In this document: piece after piece, positions 28,550 through 37,774 of the stretch
How the letters are laid out: the number at the start of each line of letters is the position of its first letter
How positions within the stretch are numbered: the first letter of the stretch is position 1
Source of the DNA: an uncultured Rhizobiaceae bacterium
GTDB lineage: Bacteria > Pseudomonadota > Alphaproteobacteria > Rhizobiales > Rhizobiaceae
Assembly: GCA_947259295.1 (NCBI GenBank)
Contig: CAMYMG010000036.1
Location: forward strand, 1 to 64,000
Length of the DNA stretch: 64,000 nt
Direction of reading: 5' to 3'
Position numbers and translations under genes: made by a program
The notes under the pieces: generated by a model
What the model was told of the DNA's origin: nothing
What the model saw: the letters and a program-made list of their open reading frames with translations, nothing else
The model's database searches: none

Positions 28550-29836
28550 ATGACGAAGATCAGCAAGACATCTGCCATATCGCGCCGGACACTGCTCAAG
28601 ACGGGCGCCGCCGCCGCAGGCCTCGCCGCCGGTTCGGGCGCCATCACCGGCTTTCCGACCATCTGGGCGCAGAACCCGATCACGCTGCGCCAGTTCGGCA
28701 CCGGCGTCTCCAACCTCAACGCCATTGCCGACAAGTGCAAGGAAGACCTCGGCATCACGCTTGAGATGACAGCAACCGATTCCGACGCCGCCGCGCAGCG
28801 CGCCGTGACGCAGCCCGATAGCTACGACATCGCCGACATCGAGTACTGGATCCTGAAGAAGGTCTATCCGGCCGGCGTCATCCAGCCGATGGACGTGACC
28901 AAGCTAACCTACTACGACAAGATCGTGCCGCTGTTCAAAAACGGCAAGCTGACGCCCGACAGCGTCATTGCCCAGGGAACCGCACCGCATACGGTCGGCT
29001 ATGTCGAGAAGCCGGGTGACAAGACGTTCGCTGCCGGAGAGACCGGTTACTTCACCATGGTGCCGACGATCTACAACGCCGACACGCTGGGCATCCGGCC
29101 AGATCTGGTTGGTCGCGAGATCACCACTTGGGCCGACATCATGGATCCGGCCTTCAAAGGCAAGACATCAATCCTCAACATCCCGTCGATCGGCATCATG
29201 GATGCGGCCATGATCATGGAGGCGATGGGCAACATCAAATATGCCGACAAGGGCAACATGACGACGGAAGAGATCGACAAGACGATCGACTTCCTCATCA
29301 AGGCCAAGCAGGACGGCCAGTTCCGCGCCTTCTGGAAGTCCTTCGACGAGAGCGTCAACCTGATGGCCTCCGGCGAAGTCGTTATCCAGTCGATGTGGTC
29401 GCCGGCGGTGGCCGCCGTCCGCTCCAAGGGCATCGCCTGCAAGTACCAGCCGCTGAAGGAAGGCTACCGTTCATGGGGCGGCGGCCTCGGCCTTGCTTCG
29501 CATCTTTCGGGCGCCCAGCTCGACGCGGCCTACGAGTACATCAACTGGTACACCTCCGGCTGGGTCGGCGGCTATCTCAACCGCCAGGGCTACTATTCGG
29601 CAGCCATGGACACGGCCAAGGAATTCATGACGCCCGACGAATGGGGCTTCTGGATCGAGGGCAAGCCGGCTGAAGGCGACATCGTCGCCCCCGATGGCAA
29701 GGTCATGGAAAAGGCCGGCGCGGTACGCGACGGCGGCTCCTTTACCGAGCGCATGGGCAAGGTCGCCTGCTGGAACTCGGTCATGGACGAGGACCGCTAC
29801 ATGGTGAAGCGCTGGAACGAATTCATCGCCGCCTAG
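28550..29836 (+). CDS. Tat-exported solute-binding protein, PotD-like
   Basis: Periplasmic receptor of the ABC system. The N-terminus SRRTLLKTG followed by a hydrophobic stretch and IWAQ is a twin-arginine signal, so the protein is probably exported folded. The mature part fits the polyamine-type binding family (TWADIMDPAFKGKTSI, WYTSGWVGGYLNRQGYYS). 428 residues. The ligand is unknown. A 12-bp hairpin directly after the stop may raise its mRNA level relative to the permeases. Confidence 0.9.
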   Translation: MTKISKTSAISRRTLLKTGAAAAGLAAGSGAITGFPTIWAQNPITLRQFGTGVSNLNAIADKCKEDLGITLEMTATDSDAAAQRAVTQPDSYDIADIEYWILKKVYPAGVIQPMDVTKLTYYDKIVPLFKNGKLTPDSVIAQGTAPHTVGYVEKPGDKTFAAGETGYFTMVPTIYNADTLGIRPDLVGREITTWADIMDPAFKGKTSILNIPSIGIMDAAMIMEAMGNIKYADKGNMTTEEIDKTIDFLIKAKQDGQFRAFWKSFDESVNLMASGEVVIQSMWSPAVAAVRSKGIACKYQPLKEGYRSWGGGLGLASHLSGAQLDAAYEYINWYTSGWVGGYLNRQGYYSAAMDTAKEFMTPDEWGFWIEGKPAEGDIVAPDGKVMEKAGAVRDGGSFTERMGKVACWNSVMDEDRYMVKRWNEFIAA

Positions 29837-29845
29837 ACCGCACTG

Positions 29846-29873
29846 GAAGCCCGCCGGTTCTCCGGCGGGCTTC
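29846..29873 (+). terminator. Intra-operon hairpin after binding-protein gene
   Basis: A perfect 12-bp stem (gaagcccgccgg / ccggcgggcttc) with loop TTCT lies between the binding-protein and permease genes, without a U-tract. It is better read as an mRNA-stabilising hairpin or partial terminator than as a full stop. Confidence 0.6.
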
Positions 29874-29899
29874 CCGTTCTCCAACAAGATTGCCGTCCC

Positions 29900-30823
29900 A
29901 TGGCCGTAGCAGCAACCGAACAACCTGCGATCGTCGAGCCCACGCGCGCGCCGCGCACACGCAGCAGCCGCCGGGCCGGCGCCGGGTGGGTGTCCTATGT
30001 CCAGGCCCTTCCCCTGGCGCTGATCCTCGCCTGCTTCCTGCTGCTGCCGATCCTGATGATCACCGTCGTGTCCTTCTGGGACTACGACTTCGCCTCGATG
30101 TATCCGGACTTCGTGACCATGAACTACGCCGATACGCTGGGCTCCTGGGTAACCTGGAAGACTTATCTCAACACGCTGAAATACGCTTTCATGGTCTGGG
30201 CGCTAACCCTCTTCATCGGCTTCTGGGTCGCCTATTACCTGGCATTCCACATCCGCACCGCAGCTATGCAGATGGTTCTTTTCCTCGTCTGCACCGTGCC
30301 GTTCCTGACCTCCAACATCATTCGCATGATCTCGTGGATTCCGGTGCTCGGCCGCAACGGCCTGGTCAACACCAGCCTTGTCGACATCGGGCTGATCCCG
30401 GCGCCGATCGAATGGCTGCTCTATTCCGATTTCGCGGTCGTGCTCGCCATGGTGCATCTCTACACGCTGTTCATGGTGACGCCGATCTTCAACACGCTGA
30501 TGCGCATCGATCGCTCACTCGTCGAGGCGGCGCGCGATGCGGGGGCCAACGGCTGGCAGGTACTCACCGCCGTTATCCTGCCGCTGGCGAAGCCCGGCAT
30601 GGCGATCGGCACCATCTTCGTCGTCACGCTGGTCATGGCCGACTTCTCGACCGTTCAGGTGATGTCCGGCGGACAGAGCGCTTCCGTAGCGCTGATGATG
30701 AAGAACCAGATGTCGCTGCTGCAATATCCGGCGGCGGCCGCCAACGCCGTGGTGCTGCTCATCCTCGTGCTGTTCATGGTGGCTGGCATCCTGCGCATCG
30801 TCGACATCCGCAAGGAGCTCTGA
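29900..30823 (+). CDS. ABC transporter permease, PotB-like
   Basis: Inner-membrane subunit of 307 residues with about six membrane helices (for example LPLALILACFLLLPILMI) and the EAA loop EAARDAGANGWQVL that contacts the ATPase. A basic cytoplasmic N-terminus precedes the first helix. It follows the binding-protein gene after a hairpin and is 2 nt from the second permease. Confidence 0.92.
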   Translation: MAVAATEQPAIVEPTRAPRTRSSRRAGAGWVSYVQALPLALILACFLLLPILMITVVSFWDYDFASMYPDFVTMNYADTLGSWVTWKTYLNTLKYAFMVWALTLFIGFWVAYYLAFHIRTAAMQMVLFLVCTVPFLTSNIIRMISWIPVLGRNGLVNTSLVDIGLIPAPIEWLLYSDFAVVLAMVHLYTLFMVTPIFNTLMRIDRSLVEAARDAGANGWQVLTAVILPLAKPGMAIGTIFVVTLVMADFSTVQVMSGGQSASVALMMKNQMSLLQYPAAAANAVVLLILVLFMVAGILRIVDIRKEL

Positions 30824-30825
30824 CC

Positions 30826-31644
30826 ATGAGCCACGAAAAGCGGGGCCTCGAATTCTTCGTCCTTTCGGCCTTTTTCGCAATGTTTGTCGTGTTCCTCTAC
30901 GGACCACTGTCGGCAATCCTCATCCTGTCCTTCCAGGGTCCGAACGGCGGGCTTACCTTTCCGCTCAACGGCGTCTCGATGCACTGGTTCGGCAATCTCT
31001 TCGAGCGCCAGGCCGTGGGGGATTTCGGCGGCAGTTTTCGGCGCTCCACCGCGCTCGGCCTGATGGTCATGGTGGTCACCGTGGTCGTGTCGCTGCTTGC
31101 CGGCCTGGCCTTCCGCCGGAAATTCCTTGGCGCAACGCCCCTCTTCTACCTCGCGGTCGCCAGCCTGGTCGTGCCGTCGATCATCATTTCGCTCGGCATC
31201 GGCGTCGTCTTCCAGCAGATCGGATTCCGGCCGGCGTGGTACAGCTCCGCCTTCGGCGCGCATCTGACCTGGACCCTGCCCTTCGGCGTGCTGATCATGT
31301 TTGCCGTCTTCAACCGCTTTTCGCCCGCCTACGAGGAGGCGGCACGCGACCTCGGGGCGAGTTCCTGGCAGACCTTCGCGCATGTCGTGCTGCCGATGAT
31401 CGCGCCATCACTGATCGGCGTCGGGCTATTCGGCTTCACGCTGTCCTATGACGAATTTGCACGCACGCTGATGACGTCGGGCACCTACAACACGCTGCCG
31501 CTGGAGATCTACGGCATGACCACCAATGTGACCACGCCGGTGCTTTATGCGCTGGGCACCGTGACAACGCTGTTTTCCTTCGTCGTCATCGCCGCCACGC
31601 TCGGCGCCATCGTGCTGGTCAACCGCCGCCGCCTGCGCGCCTGA
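30826..31644 (+). CDS. ABC transporter permease, PotC-like
   Basis: Second inner-membrane subunit, 272 residues, with about six helices and the EAA motif EEAARDLGASSWQTF. The ATG at 30826 (MSHEKRGLEFFV) comes 2 nt after the stop of the first permease. The track merges it into a 584-residue ORF whose N-terminal half is a shadow frame of the first permease. Confidence 0.92.
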   Translation: MSHEKRGLEFFVLSAFFAMFVVFLYGPLSAILILSFQGPNGGLTFPLNGVSMHWFGNLFERQAVGDFGGSFRRSTALGLMVMVVTVVVSLLAGLAFRRKFLGATPLFYLAVASLVVPSIIISLGIGVVFQQIGFRPAWYSSAFGAHLTWTLPFGVLIMFAVFNRFSPAYEEAARDLGASSWQTFAHVVLPMIAPSLIGVGLFGFTLSYDEFARTLMTSGTYNTLPLEIYGMTTNVTTPVLYALGTVTTLFSFVVIAATLGAIVLVNRRRLRA

Positions 31645-31651
31645 CAATTTG

Positions 31652-32404
31652 ATGCGCATTCTCGTCGTCAACCCGAACACAACGGCCACGATGACCGCCA
31701 CTATCGCCGCGGCGGCGCGCAGCGTCGCAGCGCCCGGCACCGAAATCGTTGTGGCAACCTCGCGCATGGGTCCGGCATCGATCGAAGGCTATTATGACGA
31801 GGCGCTGTCCGTGCCCGGGCTGCTCGCCGAGATCGCCGACGGCGAACGGTCGGGCGCCGCCGCCGCCATCATTGCCTGCTTCGACGATACTGGCCTCGAT
31901 GCGGCGCGCTGCATGGCTTCGATTCCGGTCGTCGGCATCTGCGAGGCCGCGCTGGCAACCGCAGGCTTTCTCGCCCAGCGCATCTGTGTCGTGACGACGC
32001 TGGAGCGGTCGCGCGTGCCGATCGAGCATCTCGTCCGGCGATACGGCATGGGCGACCGAGCGCGCGTCCGCGCCGCCAGCGTGCCCGTGCTGGCGCTTGA
32101 GGATCCGGAGTCGGGAGCGCTCGACAAGCTGCGCCGCCAGATCGAGCATGCGCTGGACGACGACCACGCCGAGGCAATCGTGCTCGGCTGCGCCGGCATG
32201 GCGGATCTCGCCGCCGCGCTCTCCCGCGATTATGGCGTCCCGGTGGTCGACGGCGTTGCTGCGGCGGTCAAGCAGGCGGAGGCACTGGTCTCGCTGCGGC
32301 TCGCGACGTCGAAGCGCGGCACCTACGCGCCGCCGCTTGCCAAATCCTACGCCGGAATGATGGAAGCTTTCGCGCCGGTGGATGCGACGCCCAGGCTGGC
32401 GTAG
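31652..32404 (+). CDS. Asp/Glu/hydantoin racemase family protein
   Basis: A 250-residue cofactor-independent racemase. It starts MRILVVNPNTTATMT, typical of hydantoin racemases, and has the two catalytic cysteines in IACFDDTG (near residue 76) and LGCAGM. It probably inverts a D-amino acid, 5-substituted hydantoin or related compound taken up by the upstream transporter. The ATG at 31652 is preferred over the TTG at 31649. Last gene of the operon, 7 nt after the permease. Confidence 0.85.
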   Translation: MRILVVNPNTTATMTATIAAAARSVAAPGTEIVVATSRMGPASIEGYYDEALSVPGLLAEIADGERSGAAAAIIACFDDTGLDAARCMASIPVVGICEAALATAGFLAQRICVVTTLERSRVPIEHLVRRYGMGDRARVRAASVPVLALEDPESGALDKLRRQIEHALDDDHAEAIVLGCAGMADLAAALSRDYGVPVVDGVAAAVKQAEALVSLRLATSKRGTYAPPLAKSYAGMMEAFAPVDATPRLA

Positions 32405-32486
32405 CGTTCTGATAGGTCGACTGACAACGACCTTGCGGCGCGGCCGGCGTGCGCACCTTCAATTTCGCCGCGCCCGGGAAGAAGCC

Positions 32487-32993
32487 TCAGTCGAGCACTA
32501 CGGTTTCCGTCGCCTCGGTGAGGAGATCGGCGATCGCGGCCAGGTTTGCGACGAGTTCCCGACGCTTGGCGGCCGGCAGCGCGCCGAAGCGCTGCGCAAG
32601 CCCCGCGCCGAACAGGCCTCGCGTGCTGCTCACCAGTTCCGACCCCTTGGCGGTCAGCCGCGTGTAGACGATGCGCCGGTCGCTGGTCGAGCGGTAGCGT
32701 TCGACGATGGCGCGCTGTTCCAGCTTCTCCAGCACCATCACGACGGTCGCCGCGCTGAGGTCGGCATAGTCGGCCAGTGCCTGGGTCGTCACCTCGCCGA
32801 GTTCGGCAACGCCGGTAAGTATGACGAGTTGCGGTCCGGTCAGCCCCGTGGCCTTGGCGAGCGCCCGCGACTGGAGATCGTTGGCACGCACAATTCTGCG
32901 GATCGATTTCAGCAGCACGCGCGTTTCGTCCGCAGGCACGGGAGCCGGCAGAGCGTCGGGCTGTTCGTTGTCGTTCATTGAATTATTTGACAT
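32487..32993 (-). CDS. MarR-family regulator of NAGGN operon
   Basis: A 168-residue winged-helix regulator with the helix-turn-helix QALADYADLSAATVVMVL and the wing DRRIVYTRLTAKG. It is divergent from the NAGGN synthesis operon and likely represses it or senses osmotic state. The ATG at 32993 is used; ATG 32978 is an alternative. The start codon overlaps the -35-like element of the opposite promoter, so binding there could control both genes. Confidence 0.88.
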   Translation of the reverse strand: MSNNSMNDNEQPDALPAPVPADETRVLLKSIRRIVRANDLQSRALAKATGLTGPQLVILTGVAELGEVTTQALADYADLSAATVVMVLEKLEQRAIVERYRSTSDRRIVYTRLTAKGSELVSSTRGLFGAGLAQRFGALPAAKRRELVANLAAIADLLTEATETVVLD

Positions 32994-33015
32994 CTAATCA
33001 TTCGAACTCTAACTA
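32987..33015 (+). promoter_or_regulatory. Possible promoter of asnO
   Basis: TTGACA and TAACTA are separated by 17 nt upstream of asnO. The -35 box is perfect and the -10 box is weak. It overlaps the start of the divergent MarR gene, a layout that suits autoregulation. Confidence 0.4.
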
Positions 33016-33068
33016 CTAGTGCATCCCTTTGCAAGTTGACAATCGAATATGGAGGCTCCTGCCCGAGC

Positions 33069-34844
33069 ATGTGCGGAATTTGCGGCGAAGTAACATTTGA
33101 CGGGTCGGCCCCGTCGGTCCTGGCGATATCCAGAATGTCCGAAACACTGGCGCCGCGAGGTCCCGACGATTCGGGTATCGTGTCCTATGGCAATGCCGGA
33201 TTCGGCCATCGCCGCCTGCGCATCATCGACCTGTCCGAGAAAGCCCGGCAGCCGATGGTCGACGGCATGCTCGGCCTGACCATCGCCTTCAACGGCTGCA
33301 TCTACAATTACCCCCAGCTGCGCCGCGACCTCGAGGCACAGGGCTACAGCTTCTTCTCCAACGGCGACACCGAGGTAATCCTGAAGGCCTGGCATGCCTG
33401 GGGCGAAGCCTGCGTCGAGCGCTTCAACGGCATGTTCGCCTTCGTCATCCAGGAGCGCGACAGCGGACGCATCATCATGGCGCGCGACCGTTTCGGCATC
33501 AAGCCGCTCTATCTGTCGCAGTCGGGCGACCGTCTGCGCTTCGCCTCGTCGCTCCCGGCCCTGCTCAACGCCGGCGACATCGACACGTCGATCGACCGCG
33601 TCGCGTTGCACCACTACATGAGCTTCCACGCCGTCGTGCCGCCCCCGCGCACCATCATCAACGGTGTCAAAAAGCTGCCGCCGGCGACGATGCGCATCAT
33701 CGCGGCGGATGGACAGTTCAAGGACCGCCGTTACTGGGATCCGCCCTTCGGCCGCGCCGCCGACGAGAGCACCCTGTCGGCCACCGACTGGCGCGATCGC
33801 CTGCTTGAGGAACTTCGCGCCGCCGTCAAGCGCCGCATGGTGGCCGACGTTCCGGTCGGCGTGCTGCTTTCGGGCGGCGTCGATTCTTCTCTTATCGTCG
33901 GCCTGCTCGCCGAGGCCGGCCAGACCGGCCTGATGAGCTTTTCCGTCGGCTTCGAGGAAGCCAATGGGGAAAAGGGCGACGAATTCGTCTATTCCGATCT
34001 GATCGCCAAGGAATTCGGCACCGACCACCACAAAATCTTCGTGCCCTCCGAGGGGCTGATGGACGCCCTGCCCGGCACGTTCCAGGCGATGTCGGAGCCG
34101 ATGGTCTCCTACGACAATGTCGGCTTCTACCTGCTGTCCAAGGAAGTCTCCAAGCACATCAAGGTCGTGCAGTCCGGCCAGGGCGCCGACGAGGTATTCG
34201 GCGGCTACCACTGGTACCCGCCGCTCGCCGCAAGCAACGATGTCGTCGGGGACTACGCCAAGGTGTTCTTTGACCGCAACCATGAGACGCTGCGGCGCCA
34301 GCTCGGCGCCGACTGGACGGACGACCGCGACTACAGCCGCGAACTCGTCGCCGCCGAACTCCAGCGCCCCGGCGCCGATACGCCTGTCGATCGCGCGCTC
34401 CGTCTCGATTCGACCGTCATGCTGGTCGACGATCCGGTCAAGCGCGTCGACAACATGACGATGGCCTGGGGACTTGAGGCGCGCGTGCCGTTCCTCGACC
34501 ACGAGCTGGTCGAACTCGCCGCCCGCATCCCGCCCGAACTGAAGCTCAAGGACAACGGCAAGGGCATTCTTAAGGACGTCGCACGCATGGTCATCCCGAG
34601 CGAGGTGATCGACCGCAAGAAGGGCTATTTCCCCGTTCCGCAGCTTAAATATGTCGACGGCCCCTATCTCGACATGGTGCGCGATGCGTTGCAGTCTCGT
34701 ACGGCGCGCGAGCGCGGCCTGTTCCGGGACGACTATCTCAACGATCTGTTCGAGGCGCCCTCGGAGCACATCACCCCGCTGCAGGGGTCGGAACTCTGGC
34801 AGGTCGGCCTGCTCGAGATGTGGCTCCAGACACATGGGATCTAG
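33069..34844 (+). CDS. asnO: NAGGN amidotransferase (asparagine synthetase-like)
   Basis: Glutamine-dependent amidotransferase of the N-acetylglutaminylglutamine amide osmolyte pathway; it is expected to amidate the dipeptide terminal carboxyl. The 591-residue protein begins MCGICGE, giving an N-terminal Cys nucleophile after Met removal, and has the ATP PP-loop LLSGGVDSSLIVG near residue 265. The ATG at 33069 is fixed by the Cys-2 requirement; the 602-residue track start is wrong. It lies 4 nt before ngg. Confidence 0.92.
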   Translation: MCGICGEVTFDGSAPSVLAISRMSETLAPRGPDDSGIVSYGNAGFGHRRLRIIDLSEKARQPMVDGMLGLTIAFNGCIYNYPQLRRDLEAQGYSFFSNGDTEVILKAWHAWGEACVERFNGMFAFVIQERDSGRIIMARDRFGIKPLYLSQSGDRLRFASSLPALLNAGDIDTSIDRVALHHYMSFHAVVPPPRTIINGVKKLPPATMRIIAADGQFKDRRYWDPPFGRAADESTLSATDWRDRLLEELRAAVKRRMVADVPVGVLLSGGVDSSLIVGLLAEAGQTGLMSFSVGFEEANGEKGDEFVYSDLIAKEFGTDHHKIFVPSEGLMDALPGTFQAMSEPMVSYDNVGFYLLSKEVSKHIKVVQSGQGADEVFGGYHWYPPLAASNDVVGDYAKVFFDRNHETLRRQLGADWTDDRDYSRELVAAELQRPGADTPVDRALRLDSTVMLVDDPVKRVDNMTMAWGLEARVPFLDHELVELAARIPPELKLKDNGKGILKDVARMVIPSEVIDRKKGYFPVPQLKYVDGPYLDMVRDALQSRTARERGLFRDDYLNDLFEAPSEHITPLQGSELWQVGLLEMWLQTHGI

Positions 34845-34848
34845 CACC

Positions 34849-36657
34849 ATGGCCAAGGCCGACGGAAACAAGAAGAAATCAGGTGTGCCGCGCGGCGAAC
34901 GCTCGCGTGACCATCGCCTGCAGCGGCTGCGCGTACATTCGCTGCAGGACCAGCCAGGTGGCGGCGAGCGCGCCGCGGCACGCTCGGAACCGGTCATCCT
35001 CGACTGCGGCTGGGGCCGCCTGCTCTTCGCGCCCACCTTCGGCTCCGACGCCGAACTGGTAGACGCCCTGCGCCAGGAGCGGCCCGACCAGCGCGACATC
35101 ATCTTCTATGTCCGCGATCCGCACGTCGTGCTGACCCAGGCGCCGCAGGAAACCTTCCTCGACCCCTCGCACACCTACCGGCTCGACCTCTCGACCTATC
35201 GCGCCGGGCGCAAGCAGCCGAAGGGCTATTTCATCCGCAGGCTGACGTCCGAGGCCGACGCCGTCGCCGTCAACACCATTTATGCCGCGCGCGGCATGGT
35301 GCCGGTGATGCCGGAATTCTTCTGGACCAACCGGGACAGTCGCGCGCTTACCTATTTTGTCGCCGAGGAAGAGGCCACCGGCGACATCGTCGGCACCGTA
35401 ACCGGTGTCGACCACAGCCGCCTCTTCCAGGATCCCGCTCGCGGCTCGTCGCTGTGGTGCCTGGCGGTAGACCCGCAGTCGCGGCACCCGGGCATTGGCG
35501 AGATGCTGGTCCGGCGGCTGGCTGAATACTTCCAGGCGCGCGGCGCAAGCTATCTCGACCTTTCGGTGCTGCATGACAACGAACCGGCGATCGGGCTCTA
35601 CGAGAGCCTCGGCTTCCGGCGCATTCCGCTGTTTGCCGTCAAGCGCAAGAACCCTATCAACGAGAAGCTGTTTTCCGGGCAGATCGAGCACTACGACGAC
35701 CTCAACCCCTATGCACGCATCATCATCGACGAGGCGGCGCGGCGCGGCGTTCATGCCCAGGTCACCGACGCCGGCGGCGGCTTCTTCCGTCTGTCCTATG
35801 GCGGACGTTCCATTCATTGCCGCGAAAGCCTGTCGGAACTGACCTCGGGCGTGGCGGTTTCGATCTGCGACGACAAGGCCGTCACCCGGCGGATCGTCGC
35901 CGCGGCCGGTGTCGCCGTTCCCGAGCAGATCCTGGCGGACGATGGCGCCGCGATCGAACGACTGGTCGCCGAACACGGCAGCGTCGTCGTAAAGCCGGCG
36001 CGCGGCGAACAGGGCCGCGGCGTTTCGGTCGGTCTGACCGACAAGGGCGACATCGAGCGCGCCGTCGCGGAAGCCGGCGAGATCTGCGACCGCGTGCTGG
36101 TCGAAAGCTGCTTCGAGGGCCAGGATCTGCGCCTCGTGGTCATCGACCACAAGCTCGTCGCCGCTGCCGTCAGGCGCCCTCCCTCGGTTGTCGGCGACGG
36201 CCAGAAGTCGCTCGCCACGCTGATCGAGCGCCAGTCGCGCCGCCGCGCCGCCGCTACCGACGGCGAAAGCCGCATTCCGGTCGACGAGGAAACACTGCGC
36301 TGCCTGGCCGCCGGCGGCCGCAGCCTCGACACGGTTCCCGCCGAAGGCGAAGAGGTGCTGGTGCGCAAGACCGCGAACCTGCACACAGGCGGCTCCATCC
36401 ACGACGTCACCGGCATCGTTCACCCGAAGCTCGTCGAAGCGGCCAAGCTGGCGGCACGCGCCATCGACATTCCGGTGGTCGGCATCGACTTCATGATCAA
36501 GTCTCCGACCCAGCCGGACTACGTTTTCATCGAGGCCAACGAGCGGCCGGGGCTTGCCAACCACGAGCCGCAGCCGACCGCCGAGCGCTTCATCGACCTT
36601 TTGTTTCCCCAGTCGCGGGTGCGGCTGGCAAAGCCGGCTTCGGGGGCCGCTGCATGA
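34849..36657 (+). CDS. ngg: N-acetylglutaminylglutamine synthetase
   Basis: Two-domain enzyme that makes the acetylated dipeptide precursor of the osmolyte NAGGN. The N-terminal half holds a GNAT acetyltransferase domain (SSLWCLAVDPQSRHPGIGE near residue 200). The C-terminal half is an ATP-grasp ligase (VVVKPARGEQGRGVSVG and FIEANERPGLANHEPQ). The 602-residue length and the fusion are characteristic. The ATG at 34849 follows the asnO stop by 4 nt, and the stop overlaps the next gene as ATGA. Confidence 0.92.
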   Translation: MAKADGNKKKSGVPRGERSRDHRLQRLRVHSLQDQPGGGERAAARSEPVILDCGWGRLLFAPTFGSDAELVDALRQERPDQRDIIFYVRDPHVVLTQAPQETFLDPSHTYRLDLSTYRAGRKQPKGYFIRRLTSEADAVAVNTIYAARGMVPVMPEFFWTNRDSRALTYFVAEEEATGDIVGTVTGVDHSRLFQDPARGSSLWCLAVDPQSRHPGIGEMLVRRLAEYFQARGASYLDLSVLHDNEPAIGLYESLGFRRIPLFAVKRKNPINEKLFSGQIEHYDDLNPYARIIIDEAARRGVHAQVTDAGGGFFRLSYGGRSIHCRESLSELTSGVAVSICDDKAVTRRIVAAAGVAVPEQILADDGAAIERLVAEHGSVVVKPARGEQGRGVSVGLTDKGDIERAVAEAGEICDRVLVESCFEGQDLRLVVIDHKLVAAAVRRPPSVVGDGQKSLATLIERQSRRRAAATDGESRIPVDEETLRCLAAGGRSLDTVPAEGEEVLVRKTANLHTGGSIHDVTGIVHPKLVEAAKLAARAIDIPVVGIDFMIKSPTQPDYVFIEANERPGLANHEPQPTAERFIDLLFPQSRVRLAKPASGAAA

Positions 36658-37754
36658 CATCTATGGAAATCGACACCGAATACCTGCTTCAGAAACTGCA
36701 ACATCTACTGGCCATCGACAGCCCAACGGGGCTCACCGACAATGTCGCGCGCTATTGCAGCCGCGAGCTCGAACTACTCGGCCTCAAGCCGGAGTTGACC
36801 CGGCGCGGCGCCATCCGCGCCGTCAGCCAGGGTGGCAAGCGGCATGGCGCGCGCGCCATCGTCTCGCATCTCGACACGCTCGGCGCACAGGTGAAGAACA
36901 TCAAGCCCAACGGCCGCCTCGAACTGGTACCCATCGGCAACTGGTCGGCGCGCTTCGCAGAGGGCGCCAGGGTCAATGTCTACGCCAGTCCGATGGTGTT
37001 TCGCGGCACCATCCTGCCCCTCAAGGCATCGGGCCATACCTTCAACGACGAGATCGACACGCAGCCGACGGGCTGGCCCTATGTCGAGCTGCGGCTCGAC
37101 GTGGTGACGACGACCGCCGCAGAAACCGAGGTGCATGGCATCGAGATCGGTGACATCGTCGCCATCGACCCGCGCCCGGAGTTTTTGGAGAACGGCTTCA
37201 TCAACTCGCGCTTTCTCGACGACAAGGCCGGCGTTGCCATCATGCTGGCCACGATCCAGGCCTTCGAGCGCGCCGAGTGCAAGTCGCCCGTAGACATCCA
37301 CTGGCTCTTCACCATCGCCGAGGAAGTCGGCGTCGGGGCTTCCTCGGTGATTGCGCCCGAAATCGCATCGCTGGTTGCCGTCGACAACGGCACCTCGGCG
37401 CCGGGTCAGAACTCGGCCGAATTCGGCGTCACCATCGCCATGGCCGACCAGTCGGGACCGTTCGACTATCATTTGACGAAGCAGCTGGAGACGCTCTGCC
37501 AGAAGAACGCCATCGCCTACCAGAAGGACATCTTCCGCTACTACAGGAGCGATTCCGCTTCGGCGCTGGAAGCCGGCCACGACATCAGGACCGCGCTCGT
37601 AACCTTCGGCGTCGACGCCTCGCACGGCTACGAGCGCATTCATCTCGATGCGCTGCAGTCGATCGGCGAACTGCTGCTCCACTACGTGACCAGCCCGATC
37701 GTCATCGCGCGCGACGTCGAGGACTTCGTCGAGGTGCAGGACTTCACCAAGTAG
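36654..37754 (+). CDS. M42-family peptidase of the NAGGN system
   Basis: Metal-dependent aminopeptidase-like enzyme found with NAGGN genes, possibly for turnover of the osmolyte. The 366-residue protein shows M42/M20-type metal-site segments VSHLDTLG, SRFLDDKAG, FTIAEEVGVG and VDNGTSAPG. The ATG at 36654 overlaps the ngg stop, so translation is coupled; ATG 36663 is also possible. The track start at 35817 is a shadow extension. Third and last gene of the operon, convergent with the pyridoxine oxidase gene. Confidence 0.9.
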   Translation: MTSMEIDTEYLLQKLQHLLAIDSPTGLTDNVARYCSRELELLGLKPELTRRGAIRAVSQGGKRHGARAIVSHLDTLGAQVKNIKPNGRLELVPIGNWSARFAEGARVNVYASPMVFRGTILPLKASGHTFNDEIDTQPTGWPYVELRLDVVTTTAAETEVHGIEIGDIVAIDPRPEFLENGFINSRFLDDKAGVAIMLATIQAFERAECKSPVDIHWLFTIAEEVGVGASSVIAPEIASLVAVDNGTSAPGQNSAEFGVTIAMADQSGPFDYHLTKQLETLCQKNAIAYQKDIFRYYRSDSASALEAGHDIRTALVTFGVDASHGYERIHLDALQSIGELLLHYVTSPIVIARDVEDFVEVQDFTK

Positions 37755-37774
37755 CGGATGCGGCCTGGCGGCGC

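Noticed and set aside
33009-35102. 697-codon minus-strand ORF
   Set aside because: Antisense to asnO, which has its catalytic motifs and ribosome context on the plus strand.
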